This document shows positions 9,358 through 19,193 of a stretch of DNA of 64,000 bases, in pieces. A program made the translations under genes and the position numbers. Position 1 is the first letter of the stretch, and every line of letters begins with the position of its first letter. The notes beneath the pieces were generated by a model. It saw only the letters and a program-made list of their open reading frames with translations. It did not search any database and was not told the DNA's origin. Source of the DNA: Borreliella mayonii (GTDB lineage: Bacteria; Spirochaetota; Spirochaetia; Borreliales; Borreliaceae); NCBI RefSeq assembly GCF_001945665.1, contig NZ_CP015780.1, forward strand, positions 372,001 through 436,000, read 5' to 3'.

Positions 9358-10691
9358 TTATTAAAATCCTCTTTGTAATTTAAAATCTCTGTTTTAATGT
9401 ATGAATATAAATCATTAATAAAAATTCTCTTCTGAGTCATACTATTTCTTTCCCTAACAGTAACTGTTTCATCCTCAATAGTATTGTAGTCTATTGTTAC
9501 ACAATAAGGAGTTCCTATTTCGTCTTGACGTCTATACCTTTTACCTATTGTTCCACTATCGTCGTAAAATATATGAAAATCATCGCAAAGCTCTATATAA
9601 ATCCTTCTAGCAACCTCAATAAGCTCAACTTTTTTAACAAGCGGGAATATAGCAATCTTGTAAGGAGCCAACTTAGGGTTTAAGCGCAGAACAATACGCC
9701 TGTCTCCATCTGAGAGCTCCTCCTCAGAATAAGCATCACAAAGGGTCATTAAAACAGCTCTTGTAAGACCAGCAGAAGTTTCAATAACATAAGGTACATA
9801 TCTCTCTTTTGTTAACAAATCATGATACTCAAATATTTTGGGCTTGTTAGAAAATTTAGAATGCTGAGTCAAATCATAATCACCTCTGTTGTGAATGCCT
9901 TCTATTTCCTGAAATCCAAACGGAAATTCATACTCAATATCAAATGCAGCTTTTGCATAATGAGCAAGCTGAGTTGAATCATGCGCCTTAAATCTTAATC
10001 TATCAGGCCTAATTTTAAGAGTTTCTATAAAAAAATTCATTCTATTTTGCTGCCAATAACAAAACCATTCATCTATTTGCTTGGGATGAACAAAAAACTG
10101 CATTTCCATTTGCTCAAACTCGCAAGTTCTAAATATAAAATTTTTAGTAACTATCTCATTTCTAAACGCTTTACCTACCTGAGCAATTCCAAAGGGAATC
10201 TTAAGCCTTGAAGAATCTAAAACATTTCTAAAATTAACAAAAATTCCTTGTGCCGTCTCAGGTCTTAAATAAACCTCACTAGAACTATCCTCAACTACTC
10301 CAATATGGGTCTTAAACATTAAATTAAAACCTCTTGGAGAAGTAAAATTATTTCCAACTTTACAATTTGGGCAATTTTTTGACAAATCAACTAAATCAGC
10401 TCTAAATCTACTTTTACAATCTTTACAATCAACCATAGAATCAGAAAAACCATCAACATGGCCAGATGCTCTCCAAATTTCAGGGCGCATAAAAATAGCA
10501 CTATCTAAACCTACGATATTTTCATGCAAATACACCATGCTCTTCCACCACTCTTTTTTTATATTTTTCTTAAGTTCAACTCCCAAAGGACCATAGTCCC
10601 AAGCTCCTGAAAGGCCTCCATAAACCTCTGAAGACTGAAATACAAACCCTTTTCTTTTCGCAAGAGAAATAATATCTTCCATTCTAACCAT
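9354..10691 (-). CDS. glyS: glycyl-tRNA synthetase, homodimeric type
   Basis: A 445-residue class II synthetase of the single-chain alpha2 type, shared with archaea, eukaryotes, Gram-positives and spirochetes, rather than the alpha2-beta2 type of E. coli. Evidence: GGLSGAWDYGPLG near the start, a Cys4 insert (VDCKDCKSRF ... KNCPNCKVG), RPETAQGIFVNFRN with QVGKAFRNE (motif 2), EQMEMQFF, GIHNRGDYDLTQHS and SAGLTRAVL (motif 3). A C-terminal anticodon-binding domain follows (APYKIAIFPLVKK). It lies 17 nt after gltX and overlaps tyrS by 4 nt. Confidence 0.96.
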   Translation of the reverse strand: MVRMEDIISLAKRKGFVFQSSEVYGGLSGAWDYGPLGVELKKNIKKEWWKSMVYLHENIVGLDSAIFMRPEIWRASGHVDGFSDSMVDCKDCKSRFRADLVDLSKNCPNCKVGNNFTSPRGFNLMFKTHIGVVEDSSSEVYLRPETAQGIFVNFRNVLDSSRLKIPFGIAQVGKAFRNEIVTKNFIFRTCEFEQMEMQFFVHPKQIDEWFCYWQQNRMNFFIETLKIRPDRLRFKAHDSTQLAHYAKAAFDIEYEFPFGFQEIEGIHNRGDYDLTQHSKFSNKPKIFEYHDLLTKERYVPYVIETSAGLTRAVLMTLCDAYSEEELSDGDRRIVLRLNPKLAPYKIAIFPLVKKVELIEVARRIYIELCDDFHIFYDDSGTIGKRYRRQDEIGTPYCVTIDYNTIEDETVTVRERNSMTQKRIFINDLYSYIKTEILNYKEDFNK

Positions 10692-10708
10692 AAAAATATC
10701 CTTAATAG

Positions 10709-12181
10709 CTATTCGTTTATTCTTAAAAATTCCTGTGCTAATTTTATTCTTTCAAAAACTTTAAATTTGCCTATCAATTTTAAAGAATCAAAAAGCGGCG
10801 GAGAAACTTTGCTGCCAAGCACTGCAATTCTAATAGGAAGAAGAATTTCCCCCAATTTAAAATTATTGCTCTCAGCAAAATCATAAAAAATTTTATCATT
10901 TTCCTCTGCCGATCTTTTTTCAAATCCTTCTAAAATAGGCTTTATTAATTCTAAAATAGAACAAACCTCTTTAGCTGTTTTTTTTCTGCTTAAAAACTCA
11001 TCTAAATTCCAAGATTTAATGTCTTCATAAAAAAATTTAGTCATATTTAAAGCATCACTTAATTTTTTAATTCTACTTTTTATAAGAGGAATTAATAACT
11101 TTAATTTTTGATTCTCTTCTAAAGTACTAGGCTTAGAAACATATCCTTTTTTTTGAAAAAAAGGAAGTAAAAGATTAAATAAATCTTCATCTTTTTTTTC
11201 TCTAATATAGTAACTATTGAAAAAATCCAGCTTATGATAATCAAAAATTGCAGGAGATTTATTGATCTTCTCAATTGAAAAAAATTGCTCAAGGTCATTT
11301 TTTGAAAAAAATTCTCTCTTATCGTCGTAAGACCAGCCAAGCAAAGTAACATAATTAATAATAGCTTCTGGAAGATATCCATCTTCAATAAACTGCCTTA
11401 AAGCTGTTGATCCATGTCTTTTGCTTAATTTTTGACCATCATTTCCCATAACCATTGGAAGATGACAATAAATAGGCGGCTTCCATTTAAAAGCCTTATA
11501 AAGAAGCACGTGCAATGGACCTGAGGAAACCCATTCTTGAGCCCTTAATACATGGGTAATTTTCATTAAATAATCATCAACAACATTAGCAAGATGATAA
11601 GTTGGAAGTCCATCTGACTTAAGAATTACAGGATCAGGACTAATGTCTTTATTTGCCCATGTAATTTTTCCAAGCAAAATATCATCAAAGCTAGTGTCTC
11701 CTTCTAAAGGAATTTTAAATCTAACAACAGGCTTGATTTTTTTAATTAGCGCATTCTCAACTTCGTCATTACTTAAATTCCTACAATGCCTATCATATCC
11801 AGGTGGCATTTTATTAATATTTTGGATTTTCTTAATCCTTTCCAACCTTTCAGGGCTGCAATAACAATAATAAGCATGCCCAGATTCAATTAAATATTTA
11901 GCATATTGCTCATATATTACACTTCTTTGAGACTGAACATAAGGTGCATAATCACCTCCTACAACAGGGCCTTCATCAAAAGAAATACCAAGCCATTTAA
12001 GACTTGAATAAAGATCATTTTCGGCTTCTGGAGAATACCTACTCTGATCTGTATCCTCAATCCTAAGTAAAAATTTACCTCCACAAGACTTTGCAAAAAA
12101 ATAATTAAACAAAGCTGTTCTAATCCCACCAATATGTTGCAAACCCGTTGGAGAAGGCGCATAACGAACTCTTATACTCAA
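10709..12181 (-). CDS. gltX: glutamyl-tRNA synthetase
   Basis: A 490-residue class I synthetase. The adenylate site is [11 protein letters not shown] (9-19) and the KMSKS loop is KLSKR (251-255). A cysteine cluster (YYCYCSPE, 104-111, with YDRHCR near 130) resembles the zinc site of bacterial GluRS. Spirochetes of this group are known to lack glutaminyl-tRNA synthetase and to make Gln-tRNA by GatCAB transamidation, so this enzyme is expected to charge both tRNA-Glu and tRNA-Gln; that is inference. The gene starts 12 nt after the BB0373-type gene. Confidence 0.96.
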   Translation of the reverse strand: MSIRVRYAPSPTGLQHIGGIRTALFNYFFAKSCGGKFLLRIEDTDQSRYSPEAENDLYSSLKWLGISFDEGPVVGGDYAPYVQSQRSVIYEQYAKYLIESGHAYYCYCSPERLERIKKIQNINKMPPGYDRHCRNLSNDEVENALIKKIKPVVRFKIPLEGDTSFDDILLGKITWANKDISPDPVILKSDGLPTYHLANVVDDYLMKITHVLRAQEWVSSGPLHVLLYKAFKWKPPIYCHLPMVMGNDGQKLSKRHGSTALRQFIEDGYLPEAIINYVTLLGWSYDDKREFFSKNDLEQFFSIEKINKSPAIFDYHKLDFFNSYYIREKKDEDLFNLLLPFFQKKGYVSKPSTLEENQKLKLLIPLIKSRIKKLSDALNMTKFFYEDIKSWNLDEFLSRKKTAKEVCSILELIKPILEGFEKRSAEENDKIFYDFAESNNFKLGEILLPIRIAVLGSKVSPPLFDSLKLIGKFKVFERIKLAQEFLRINE

Positions 12182-12193
12182 AACACAACTCCT

Positions 12194-12961
12194 TTAATAA
12201 AAAACATCTTTTTTAGAAAAATCATAAATATAATAAAAAACAACAAAAAATAAATTCGAACCAAGTAGCTTTGTATGCTTAGAATCTATCCTGTTTTTAA
12301 ATTTATAGTATCGATTTCTAATTTCAATTTTCTTGCTTTCAAGCAAATCAAAAGATGTTTTTGATTTTCGCAATAAGTAATAGAAATAAATAGTAAAAAT
12401 ATCATTTTTCAAAAAAAACTTATCTAAAAAATTTACCAACTCTTTTAGCTTTGAATACTCTTCAAATGACAACATACTAAGAGCCTCACAATATTTCACC
12501 CACTTATTTCTACTGCACCTGTAATTTAAAATCAAACTAGAAGCCTTTGCTTTTTCTCTAAAACTAATAAGAACAGAATAAAGTTCTACTATTGTCTTAT
12601 GTCTTAATCTACTGTCTTTTAAGTAAAAATAAAGCTCATCAAGACTTTTTTTATCTTGTTTTATTAAAATAAACCTAAGAAGAATAGATATTTCAAAAAC
12701 ACTTTTAAGCTTTTTACGAACCATTTTAAGCTTTAAAAAAGTAAATGTATCTTCTATTCCATTTAAAATAAAATATAATCTTGAAAAAAAATACTGGGAA
12801 TAAATAACATTAAAAACAATCACTAATAAAAAATAAATTACAATAAATTGGTAATTAAACAAAATGAAGCTTAATTTCATTTGAAATCTTAAAATTGCCA
12901 GAAAATAAACAAACAATCCAAGAAAAATAATATTAAAACCTAAGCGTATTTTTTCTACCAT
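12194..12961 (-). CDS. uncharacterised inner-membrane protein (BB0373 type)
   Basis: A 255-residue protein that I do not recognise. Two hydrophobic segments lie near the N-terminus (about 12-30 and 35-58), then a long Lys/Leu/Phe-rich, predicted mostly helical cytoplasmic region, and a short hydrophobic stretch near 225-245 (LLGSNLFFVVFYYIY). There are no catalytic motifs. As the first gene of the run leading to gltX, glyS, tyrS, clpA and gpsA, it may sit next to their promoter, divergent from pdeB. Function is unknown. Confidence 0.75.
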   Translation of the reverse strand: MVEKIRLGFNIIFLGLFVYFLAILRFQMKLSFILFNYQFIVIYFLLVIVFNVIYSQYFFSRLYFILNGIEDTFTFLKLKMVRKKLKSVFEISILLRFILIKQDKKSLDELYFYLKDSRLRHKTIVELYSVLISFREKAKASSLILNYRCSRNKWVKYCEALSMLSFEEYSKLKELVNFLDKFFLKNDIFTIYFYYLLRKSKTSFDLLESKKIEIRNRYYKFKNRIDSKHTKLLGSNLFFVVFYYIYDFSKKDVFY

Positions 12962-13085
12962 AAAAATCTCTTCAAAAAAGCTTAATTCAAAAATTGAGAT
13001 ATAATAAATACATTATACTAATAGATAGACAATTAATAAATAATATGATATACATGGTTAATAGAGCTTAATTTCAAGGAAATAA

Positions 13086-14225
13086 ATGCAAAATTTTGAA
13101 AGCATTATCAAAAATATAAAAAATTCATCATATTTAATAGACAGGGAATTCTTAGTTTGGCCTGAGAATGCATTTATTGGAGACAAAAATATTGAGCTTA
13201 TTGAAAAATGGAATCTAAAGTCATACATTAAAGAGAGAAAAAATTTTTTCAGTGACGATTCTGTTAAAAGAGAATATGAAGAAATACACAAAAAATTTAA
13301 CGAAGAGGCTATTTCTAGTTATCATGTAATAATAAGCAATTTAGAAGAAATTTATGAAAATTGCAAAAGAAATAAAAAAATATATTACCAAGATATTATG
13401 CCTACCGTAAAAAAAGTAATAGAATTTTACAAAAAACAGAAAAAAAATTTTATCAAATATTTTAGAATTCCCAAGCTTTCTGCAAACTATCATATTATTC
13501 ACTCAGTAAATACAGCTATCCTAACAGTAGCCCTTGGCAATGAAATGGGACTAAATAACTACAAAACAGTAGAACTTTGTAGTATTGCTCTTTTGCATAA
13601 AATAGGATTTTTATTTATCCCATCAAAAATAAGCGAAAAAAAAGAAGAATTAACTGAGGAAGAACTAGAAACAATAAAAAAATATCCCATAATAAGCTAT
13701 AAAATAGCTTCAACAAGCAATTTGTCACGATCAATATGTTTGACGCTTTTAACACATAAAGAAAATCTAGACGGAACTGGTTACCCTAAAGGACTAACAA
13801 GTGAAAACATCAGCATAGAATCAAATATAATAGGCGCTGCTAGCGCCTATTCTGCTATCATTTTAGATAAGGCATACAAAAAATCTTTTAATTCTGGAGC
13901 ATCTATTATTGAATTAATTAAAGATGCAGACAAAAAATTTGACAAAAGAGTTCTAAAGTTAATAATCAATGCAATATCTTCTTGTCCTTTAGACTTTATT
14001 ATAGAACTTAATGACAATTCTATAGCCAAAATAGTAGATATAGATGATTCTAACCCAAATCTTCCATACATAAACTACATAATAAAAAATGGAAAAGTTG
14101 TAGACAGAAATGAGCAATCTAATGTTCAGTCTATACCAAACACAAACACAGGAATAAAAAAAATACTCAATCAAAATGAAATAGAACTAATTAAAAATAA
14201 ATATTCTTTAATAGACATTATATAA
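13086..14225 (+). CDS. pdeB: HD-GYP-family protein PdeB (c-di-GMP phosphodiesterase)
   Basis: A 379-residue protein with a Lys-rich N-terminal helical region and an HD-GYP-like domain at about 135-300. The GYP-type signature DGTGYPKGL (229-237) is clear. Compared with canonical HD-GYP metal ligands, H139, H171 and H224 are kept, but the HD aspartate is Lys172 (LLHKIG), the next histidine is Tyr200 (KKYP), the second His of HHE is Lys225, and the late ADxYDA aspartate is Ser253 (AASAYSA). The B. burgdorferi ortholog is reported as the c-di-GMP phosphodiesterase PdeB, so activity with these ligands needs explaining. An AAGGAA ribosome site precedes the ATG. pfs follows after 22 nt. Confidence 0.85.
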   Translation: MQNFESIIKNIKNSSYLIDREFLVWPENAFIGDKNIELIEKWNLKSYIKERKNFFSDDSVKREYEEIHKKFNEEAISSYHVIISNLEEIYENCKRNKKIYYQDIMPTVKKVIEFYKKQKKNFIKYFRIPKLSANYHIIHSVNTAILTVALGNEMGLNNYKTVELCSIALLHKIGFLFIPSKISEKKEELTEEELETIKKYPIISYKIASTSNLSRSICLTLLTHKENLDGTGYPKGLTSENISIESNIIGAASAYSAIILDKAYKKSFNSGASIIELIKDADKKFDKRVLKLIINAISSCPLDFIIELNDNSIAKIVDIDDSNPNLPYINYIIKNGKVVDRNEQSNVQSIPNTNTGIKKILNQNEIELIKNKYSLIDII

Positions 14226-14247
14226 GGCACTTTAAAGGAGAAAAAAC

Positions 14248-14961
14248 ATGATTTTGATAATATCAGCCATGCAAGAAGAATCAGAAGAAATAAATAAAAT
14301 ACTTGACAACAAAGAAGAAATTATATTAAACGACTACTTGGAAAATAAAAAAATTTATAAAGGAAAAATTTTAGGAAAAGATGTAATATCTTTAACTACA
14401 GGAATTGGAAAGGTTAACGCATCAGCTTGGAGCAGTCAAATTATCTCTAAATATAAAATCACTCATATAATAAACTCTGGAAGTTCTGGAGGAATAAAAG
14501 AAAACTCTAATCTTAAAATATCAGATATCATAGTATCCTCAGAAGCAGCATACTATGACTTTGACTTAACCAAGTTTGGACACAAAATAGGACAAGTCCC
14601 CAATTTGCCACAAAAGTTTAAAGCAGATGAAGAGCTATTGAAAAAAGTAGTCAATATTATTGACAATAAACTTTTAAACATTGATATCCATATTGGCTTA
14701 ATACTAACAGGAGATCAATTTGTTGACAATGAAAAAAATCTTGAAACAATTAAAAAAAATTTCAAAGATGCCTTAGCTGTAGATATGGAAGGAGCTGCAA
14801 TAGCTCAAGTAGCACACATATTTAAAATACCATTCATAATCATTCGCTCAATTTCTGATCTACCAAACAATAAAGACAACCATATAGACTTTAATAAATT
14901 TTTAAAAGAATCATCAATAAATTCAAGCAAAATGACAAAGGAACTTATTAGGCTAATATGA
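14248..14961 (+). CDS. pfs: 5'-methylthioadenosine/S-adenosylhomocysteine nucleosidase
   Basis: A 237-residue cytosolic nucleosidase that hydrolyses S-adenosylhomocysteine to S-ribosylhomocysteine and adenine, and also methylthioadenosine. Family motifs: AMQEESEEI at the start with the catalytic Glu region, [37 protein letters not shown] and IRSISDLPN with the catalytic Asp. There is no signal peptide, so it is the intracellular copy. An AAAGGAG site precedes the ATG. The stop overlaps the metK start by 4 nt, which places it in one operon with SAM synthesis and LuxS. Confidence 0.95.
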   Translation: MILIISAMQEESEEINKILDNKEEIILNDYLENKKIYKGKILGKDVISLTTGIGKVNASAWSSQIISKYKITHIINSGSSGGIKENSNLKISDIIVSSEAAYYDFDLTKFGHKIGQVPNLPQKFKADEELLKKVVNIIDNKLLNIDIHIGLILTGDQFVDNEKNLETIKKNFKDALAVDMEGAAIAQVAHIFKIPFIIIRSISDLPNNKDNHIDFNKFLKESSINSSKMTKELIRLI

Positions 14962-16136
14962 ATAAAACAATAGTAGCTAACCAAACTTTAACTTCTGAAG
15001 CTGTATCTGAAGGACATCCAGATAAAATTGCAGATCAAATCTCTGACGCCATCCTTGATGAGATACTAAAAGAAGATAAAAATGCAAAAGTAGCTTGCGA
15101 AGTCATAATTGCACAAAATTTAGTAGTAATAGCAGGAGAAATCAATAGTCCTGTTAAAAAAAACATAGATATAAAAGAAATTGCTAAAAATATCATTAAA
15201 GATATAGGCTATACAAATATTGATTATGGACTTGATTACAAAACAATAACGGTAATAGACGCTATTGGCAATCAATCACGTGACATTATAAACGCAATTG
15301 AAAAAAAAGAATCTAATAGCCTTGGAGCAGGCGATCAGGGAATAATATTTGGATACGCCTGCGATGAAACAGAAAATTTTTTACCTGCTCCTTATGAACT
15401 CGCCAATTCAATTCTAAAAAAAGCCAGCAATCTTAGAAAATCAGGAGCAATAAAATGGTTGCGGCCCGACTCAAAATCTCAAGTTACTATAGAATACGAT
15501 AAAAATAGAAACCCTGTAAAAATAAAAAATATTATAGTCTCTCATCAACACCATCCAAACATCTCCCAAAAACTAATAAGACAAACAATAATTGAAGAAA
15601 TTATCAAGCCCACCATTCAAGACAAATCAATAATTGATGAAAATACTATTTATTGCATTAATCCTTCTGGAAATTTTGTAATTGGTGGGCCTACCGGAGA
15701 TACTGGCCTTACAGGAAGAAAAATTATTGCCGATAGTTATGGAGGATTTGCAAGACATGGAGGAGGAGCATACAGCGGAAAAGATGCCACAAAAGTAGAC
15801 AGATCGGCTGCCTACATGGCAAGATATATAGCAAAAAATATGGTGGCAGCTGGAATTTCTAAAGAATTTGAACTACAACTCGCATATGCAATTGGAATTG
15901 AAAACCCAATATCTATTCAAATAACCGCAGGAATAAATGATCCCAAATATGCAAACAAAATATTAAATTTTATTATCAATAACTTTGATTTAACTCCCAA
16001 AGGTATAATTGAAAAATTAAAACTAAAACAACCCATATATCTCAAAACTTGTACTTATGGTCATTTTGGAAAAAATGATTTTGAATGGGAAAAATTAGAT
16101 TTTGTAAAAAAAATACAAACAGTGCTAAAAAAATGA
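14958..16136 (+). CDS. metK: S-adenosylmethionine synthetase
   Basis: A 392-residue enzyme that makes S-adenosylmethionine from methionine and ATP. Motifs: [18 protein letters not shown] near residue 18, [25 protein letters not shown] and [19 protein letters not shown]. Length is typical. It overlaps pfs (ATGA) upstream and luxS (ATGA) downstream, giving a compact activated-methyl-cycle operon. Confidence 0.97.
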   Translation: MNKTIVANQTLTSEAVSEGHPDKIADQISDAILDEILKEDKNAKVACEVIIAQNLVVIAGEINSPVKKNIDIKEIAKNIIKDIGYTNIDYGLDYKTITVIDAIGNQSRDIINAIEKKESNSLGAGDQGIIFGYACDETENFLPAPYELANSILKKASNLRKSGAIKWLRPDSKSQVTIEYDKNRNPVKIKNIIVSHQHHPNISQKLIRQTIIEEIIKPTIQDKSIIDENTIYCINPSGNFVIGGPTGDTGLTGRKIIADSYGGFARHGGGAYSGKDATKVDRSAAYMARYIAKNMVAAGISKEFELQLAYAIGIENPISIQITAGINDPKYANKILNFIINNFDLTPKGIIEKLKLKQPIYLKTCTYGHFGKNDFEWEKLDFVKKIQTVLKK

Positions 16137-16606
16137 AAAAAATAACAAGCTTTACAATAGATCATACAAAATTAAACCCCGGCATATATGTCTCAAGAAA
16201 AGATACTTTTGAAAATGTAATGTTTACTACAATAGACATTAGAATCAAAGCTCCCAACATTGAACCAATAATTGAAAATGCAGCAATACACACAATAGAG
16301 CACATAGGAGCTACTTTGCTTAGAAATAATGAGGTCTGGGCCGAAAAAATAGTATATTTTGGTCCTATGGGATGCAGAACTGGCTTTTACTTAATAATTT
16401 TTGGAGACTATGAAAGTAAAGATCTTATTGATTTAATATCATGGCTTTTTTCTGAAATCTTAAATTTTTCAGAGCCTATTCCAGGCGCAAGCGATAAAGA
16501 ATGCGGAAATTATAAGGAACACAATCTTGATATGGCTAAATATGAATCTTCTAAATACTTGCAAATATTAAACAATATCAAAGAAGAAAATTTAAAATAT
16601 CCCTAG
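16133..16606 (+). CDS. luxS: S-ribosylhomocysteine lyase LuxS
   Basis: A 157-residue metalloenzyme that cleaves S-ribosylhomocysteine to homocysteine and DPD, the precursor of AI-2. Metal ligands are in HTIEH (H53, H57) and C124 (KECGNY); the catalytic cysteine is C81 (GPMGCRTG). The ATG at 16133 is chosen because it overlaps the metK stop as ATGA and gives the family N-terminus MKKITSF; a longer frame from 16085 inside metK adds 16 unlikely residues. It ends 10 nt from the convergent gene with no clear terminator. Confidence 0.96.
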   Translation: MKKITSFTIDHTKLNPGIYVSRKDTFENVMFTTIDIRIKAPNIEPIIENAAIHTIEHIGATLLRNNEVWAEKIVYFGPMGCRTGFYLIIFGDYESKDLIDLISWLFSEILNFSEPIPGASDKECGNYKEHNLDMAKYESSKYLQILNNIKEENLKYP

Positions 16607-16616
16607 ATCATAAAAT

Positions 16617-17279
16617 TTACAAAATAGAAAGTATTTCGCTGTCATTTTTTGTTGCTACGTCAAACTGAAAAATAAAGCCCAGGGTTATTTTATGCATTTG
16701 ATTTAAAAGTAAAGATTTGTTGTAAAAAATTGGAGAAGCTGTATATTCCAAAAAAATAAAATCTATATTAATCCTAGCTCCAATGTCTACTACCAAAACA
16801 AAATTACTCATCAATATCCAATCACTTGAGCCTATAAAACAAATTTTTGCACCAATATATGAAAATTTTAAACCTGTAAAAAAGGTTAAACTAAACATTG
16901 GGGTATAAGGCAAAAAGAAATAATTACCATACATTCTCAATGAGAATGTAACATCTTTTACTATGGAATAATTTAGAAAATGCTTCAAATATGCTTGATC
17001 ATCCAACATAAATATAATCTCTTTAGTATAAGGAGTGTGACTTGGCAAAAATTTAATATCTAAATTAAATTCTCCACCAAATGCAAAATTTTGAGAAACA
17101 TTAACACCAAGCCCACTGAAAAATTGATACTTAAGTCTTTCATAGAAGAATAAATCTCGAGTAAAATTATCAACACCAATCCCAATTCCACTGTAGACAT
17201 TAAGATAACCAGGAATTCCTGAATAAATTCTCAATGTATTAAACATAAAAACAAAAAAGAATAAAAAGTTTCTTCTCAC
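16617..17279 (-). CDS. predicted outer-membrane beta-barrel-like protein (BB0378 type)
   Basis: A 220-residue exported protein of unknown function. It has a signal peptide (MRRNFLFFFVFMFNTLRIYSG), then alternating hydrophobic/aromatic and polar residues with glycine-rich turns (VYSGIGIGVDNF, FFSGLGVNVS), the pattern of small spirochetal beta-barrels. There is no lipobox. It is probably co-transcribed after hit, which starts on the same strand upstream. Confidence 0.7.
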   Translation of the reverse strand: MRRNFLFFFVFMFNTLRIYSGIPGYLNVYSGIGIGVDNFTRDLFFYERLKYQFFSGLGVNVSQNFAFGGEFNLDIKFLPSHTPYTKEIIFMLDDQAYLKHFLNYSIVKDVTFSLRMYGNYFFLPYTPMFSLTFFTGLKFSYIGAKICFIGSSDWILMSNFVLVVDIGARINIDFIFLEYTASPIFYNKSLLLNQMHKITLGFIFQFDVATKNDSEILSIL

Positions 17280-17305
17280 AAAGAATCCTTTTTGGCAAAA
17301 TAAAA

Positions 17306-17725
17306 TTAAATATTCATACTTATTTTCATAGACAACTCTTTGAATTTTTCAACTTCAAGATTAAGTTTATTACCCCTCTTAAGACCAAAACCATCATTTT
17401 TAAATCTTGGAATTATATGAAAATGAGTATGAAAAACTTCTTGCCCTGCACCAGCCCCCAAAGCAGAATAAATATTTATTCCATCATAAATACTTGGGTT
17501 TATTCTCTTTAAAGCATTTGAAATTTTTTTACATACTCTTAAAACTCTCTCATTAAATTTATCATCCATGTTTAATAAATTCTCACTATGTTCTTTGGGA
17601 ATAACAAGAGTATGCCCAACAGTTAAAGGATTAATATCCAAAAATGCTAAAACTAAATCATCCTCATAAACTTTATAACTAGGAAGCTCTTTGTTTACTA
17701 TTTTACAAAAAATACAATCATACAT
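17306..17725 (-). CDS. hit: HIT-family nucleotide hydrolase (HinT)
   Basis: A 139-residue histidine-triad protein that hydrolyses purine nucleoside phosphoramidates and related adenylates. The triad is HTHFHIIP (H99, H101, H103), and the N-terminal CIFC (C4, C7) is the usual Hint cysteine pair. The ATG at 17725 is chosen because an AGGA site lies about 8 nt upstream and it gives the standard N-terminus MYDCIFCKIV; an extension to 17755 would add 10 hydrophobic residues. It lies between mgtE and the BB0378-type gene on the same strand. Confidence 0.93.
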   Translation of the reverse strand: MYDCIFCKIVNKELPSYKVYEDDLVLAFLDINPLTVGHTLVIPKEHSENLLNMDDKFNERVLRVCKKISNALKRINPSIYDGINIYSALGAGAGQEVFHTHFHIIPRFKNDGFGLKRGNKLNLEVEKFKELSMKISMNI

Positions 17726-17775
17726 TAAAAATATCCTATTATAAAAAAATAACAATCAACATGTTTAAATGAAAT

Positions 17776-19140
17776 TTAAACAGCATAACTAACTAAAACC
17801 CATTTTGCTATATTAAAATAAGCTATTAAAGTAATAGCATCTGCAATCGTAGTGATTAAAGGGCCTGCCATAAGCGCTGGATCCAACTTCAAAATTTTAG
17901 CAACAATTGGCAAAAGACCTCCCAATATCTTAGCTACTGTTAAACTTACCATCAAGCAAGATGAAACTACAAAGGCTATTTTCAACTTATCAGAATGGTG
18001 TGGAGCTACAAAAAATACAATTCTTAAAAAATTAACACTAGCAAGAATTATTCCCACTAGAATACTAACACATATTTCCTTTAAAAACACTTTAAAAAAA
18101 TCTTTTACCTTAACAGTGCCAAGAGCAAGCTCACGAATTATTAAAGCAGATGCCTGAGAACCAGCATTGCCTGAAGTATCCATTAAAAGGGGAATAAAAC
18201 TAGCCAAAACCACTAAAGACAACATTAAATTTTGATAATTTGAAATGATTGTTGCTGTAAAAGTAGAAGATATCATAAGAACTAAAAGCCAAATTATCCT
18301 ATTTTTTGTCATAACCAAAATAGAAGTATCAAGATAAGATGTGTCTAGAGGCTTAACAGCCGCAATCATTTGAAAATCTTCAGTATTCACAGATTGAATA
18401 ACCTCTAAAATATCATCGATAATAATAACCCCTATCATTCTTCCTTCATTATCAACAACAGGAACACTGGTAATATCATGTTTTTGAAAAAGAAGTGCAA
18501 CATCTTCTTTCTCATCATTGACCCCCACAATATAAAACCCGCTACTTCTCATTATTGACGACAGAATGACATCATCTTTAGCTAATATTAAATCCTCAAT
18601 TTTTACAACTCCTTTTAAATGCTTTTCATCATCTGTAATATAATAGGTGTAAATATCTTCTTTAGTTTTAGCTACCTTTCTAATATAGTCAAGAGCTTTA
18701 CCAACGGTAAAATCTTCTTTAAGTTCAACATATTCAATTGTTACAATCGAACCTGCAGAGTCATCGCTGTAAGACAAAAATTTATTAATAATTTCTCTAT
18801 TCTCTTCTGTAGAACTTGCTAAAAATCTCTGAACAACATTTGCAGGAACCTCTTCTAAAAGATCAATAACGTCATCAAGATTTAGCTCATCAATCATTTC
18901 GCTTATTTCTTTATTAGTAAAAGAATTTGCTAATTTGTTTTTTGTAGATTGGTCAAAATTATAAAAAGTTTCAACTGCTATTTTTTTGGGCAAAAATCTG
19001 TAAAGCAAAATCAATTCAGATCCATTAAGCCTTTTAAGAGCTTCAGCAATGTCAAAGGAATCATGCTTTAAAAATTTTTCTTTAATTTTAGAATAACTCT
19101 TCTCTTTAAGAAAAATTCTCAATTCATCAATATCTATCAT
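17776..19140 (-). CDS. mgtE: MgtE-family magnesium transporter
   Basis: A 454-residue inner-membrane Mg2+ channel. Domain order: N-terminal helical superhelix domain (about 1-125), two CBS domains (about 130-255, with DDEKHLKGVVKIEDL and NEGRMIGVIIIDD), a plug helix and five transmembrane helices (about 280-450). The pore segments include SGNAGSQASALIIRELALG and DPALMAGPLITTIADAI, as in characterised MgtE. Length matches the family (about 450). Confidence 0.95.
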   Translation of the reverse strand: MIDIDELRIFLKEKSYSKIKEKFLKHDSFDIAEALKRLNGSELILLYRFLPKKIAVETFYNFDQSTKNKLANSFTNKEISEMIDELNLDDVIDLLEEVPANVVQRFLASSTEENREIINKFLSYSDDSAGSIVTIEYVELKEDFTVGKALDYIRKVAKTKEDIYTYYITDDEKHLKGVVKIEDLILAKDDVILSSIMRSSGFYIVGVNDEKEDVALLFQKHDITSVPVVDNEGRMIGVIIIDDILEVIQSVNTEDFQMIAAVKPLDTSYLDTSILVMTKNRIIWLLVLMISSTFTATIISNYQNLMLSLVVLASFIPLLMDTSGNAGSQASALIIRELALGTVKVKDFFKVFLKEICVSILVGIILASVNFLRIVFFVAPHHSDKLKIAFVVSSCLMVSLTVAKILGGLLPIVAKILKLDPALMAGPLITTIADAITLIAYFNIAKWVLVSYAV

Positions 19141-19193
19141 TAAAAGGCCTCCAAAAATTTAAATTTTACAAGACATTTAATGAATCTAATTCA

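Noticed and set aside
16085-16132. Longer LuxS start inside metK
   Set aside because: Adds 16 residues unlike any LuxS; the ATGA overlap start at 16133 fits family length.
17852-18157. 101-residue + strand ORF
   Set aside because: Antisense to the MgtE transmembrane region; hydrophobic pattern is inherited from the opposite strand.
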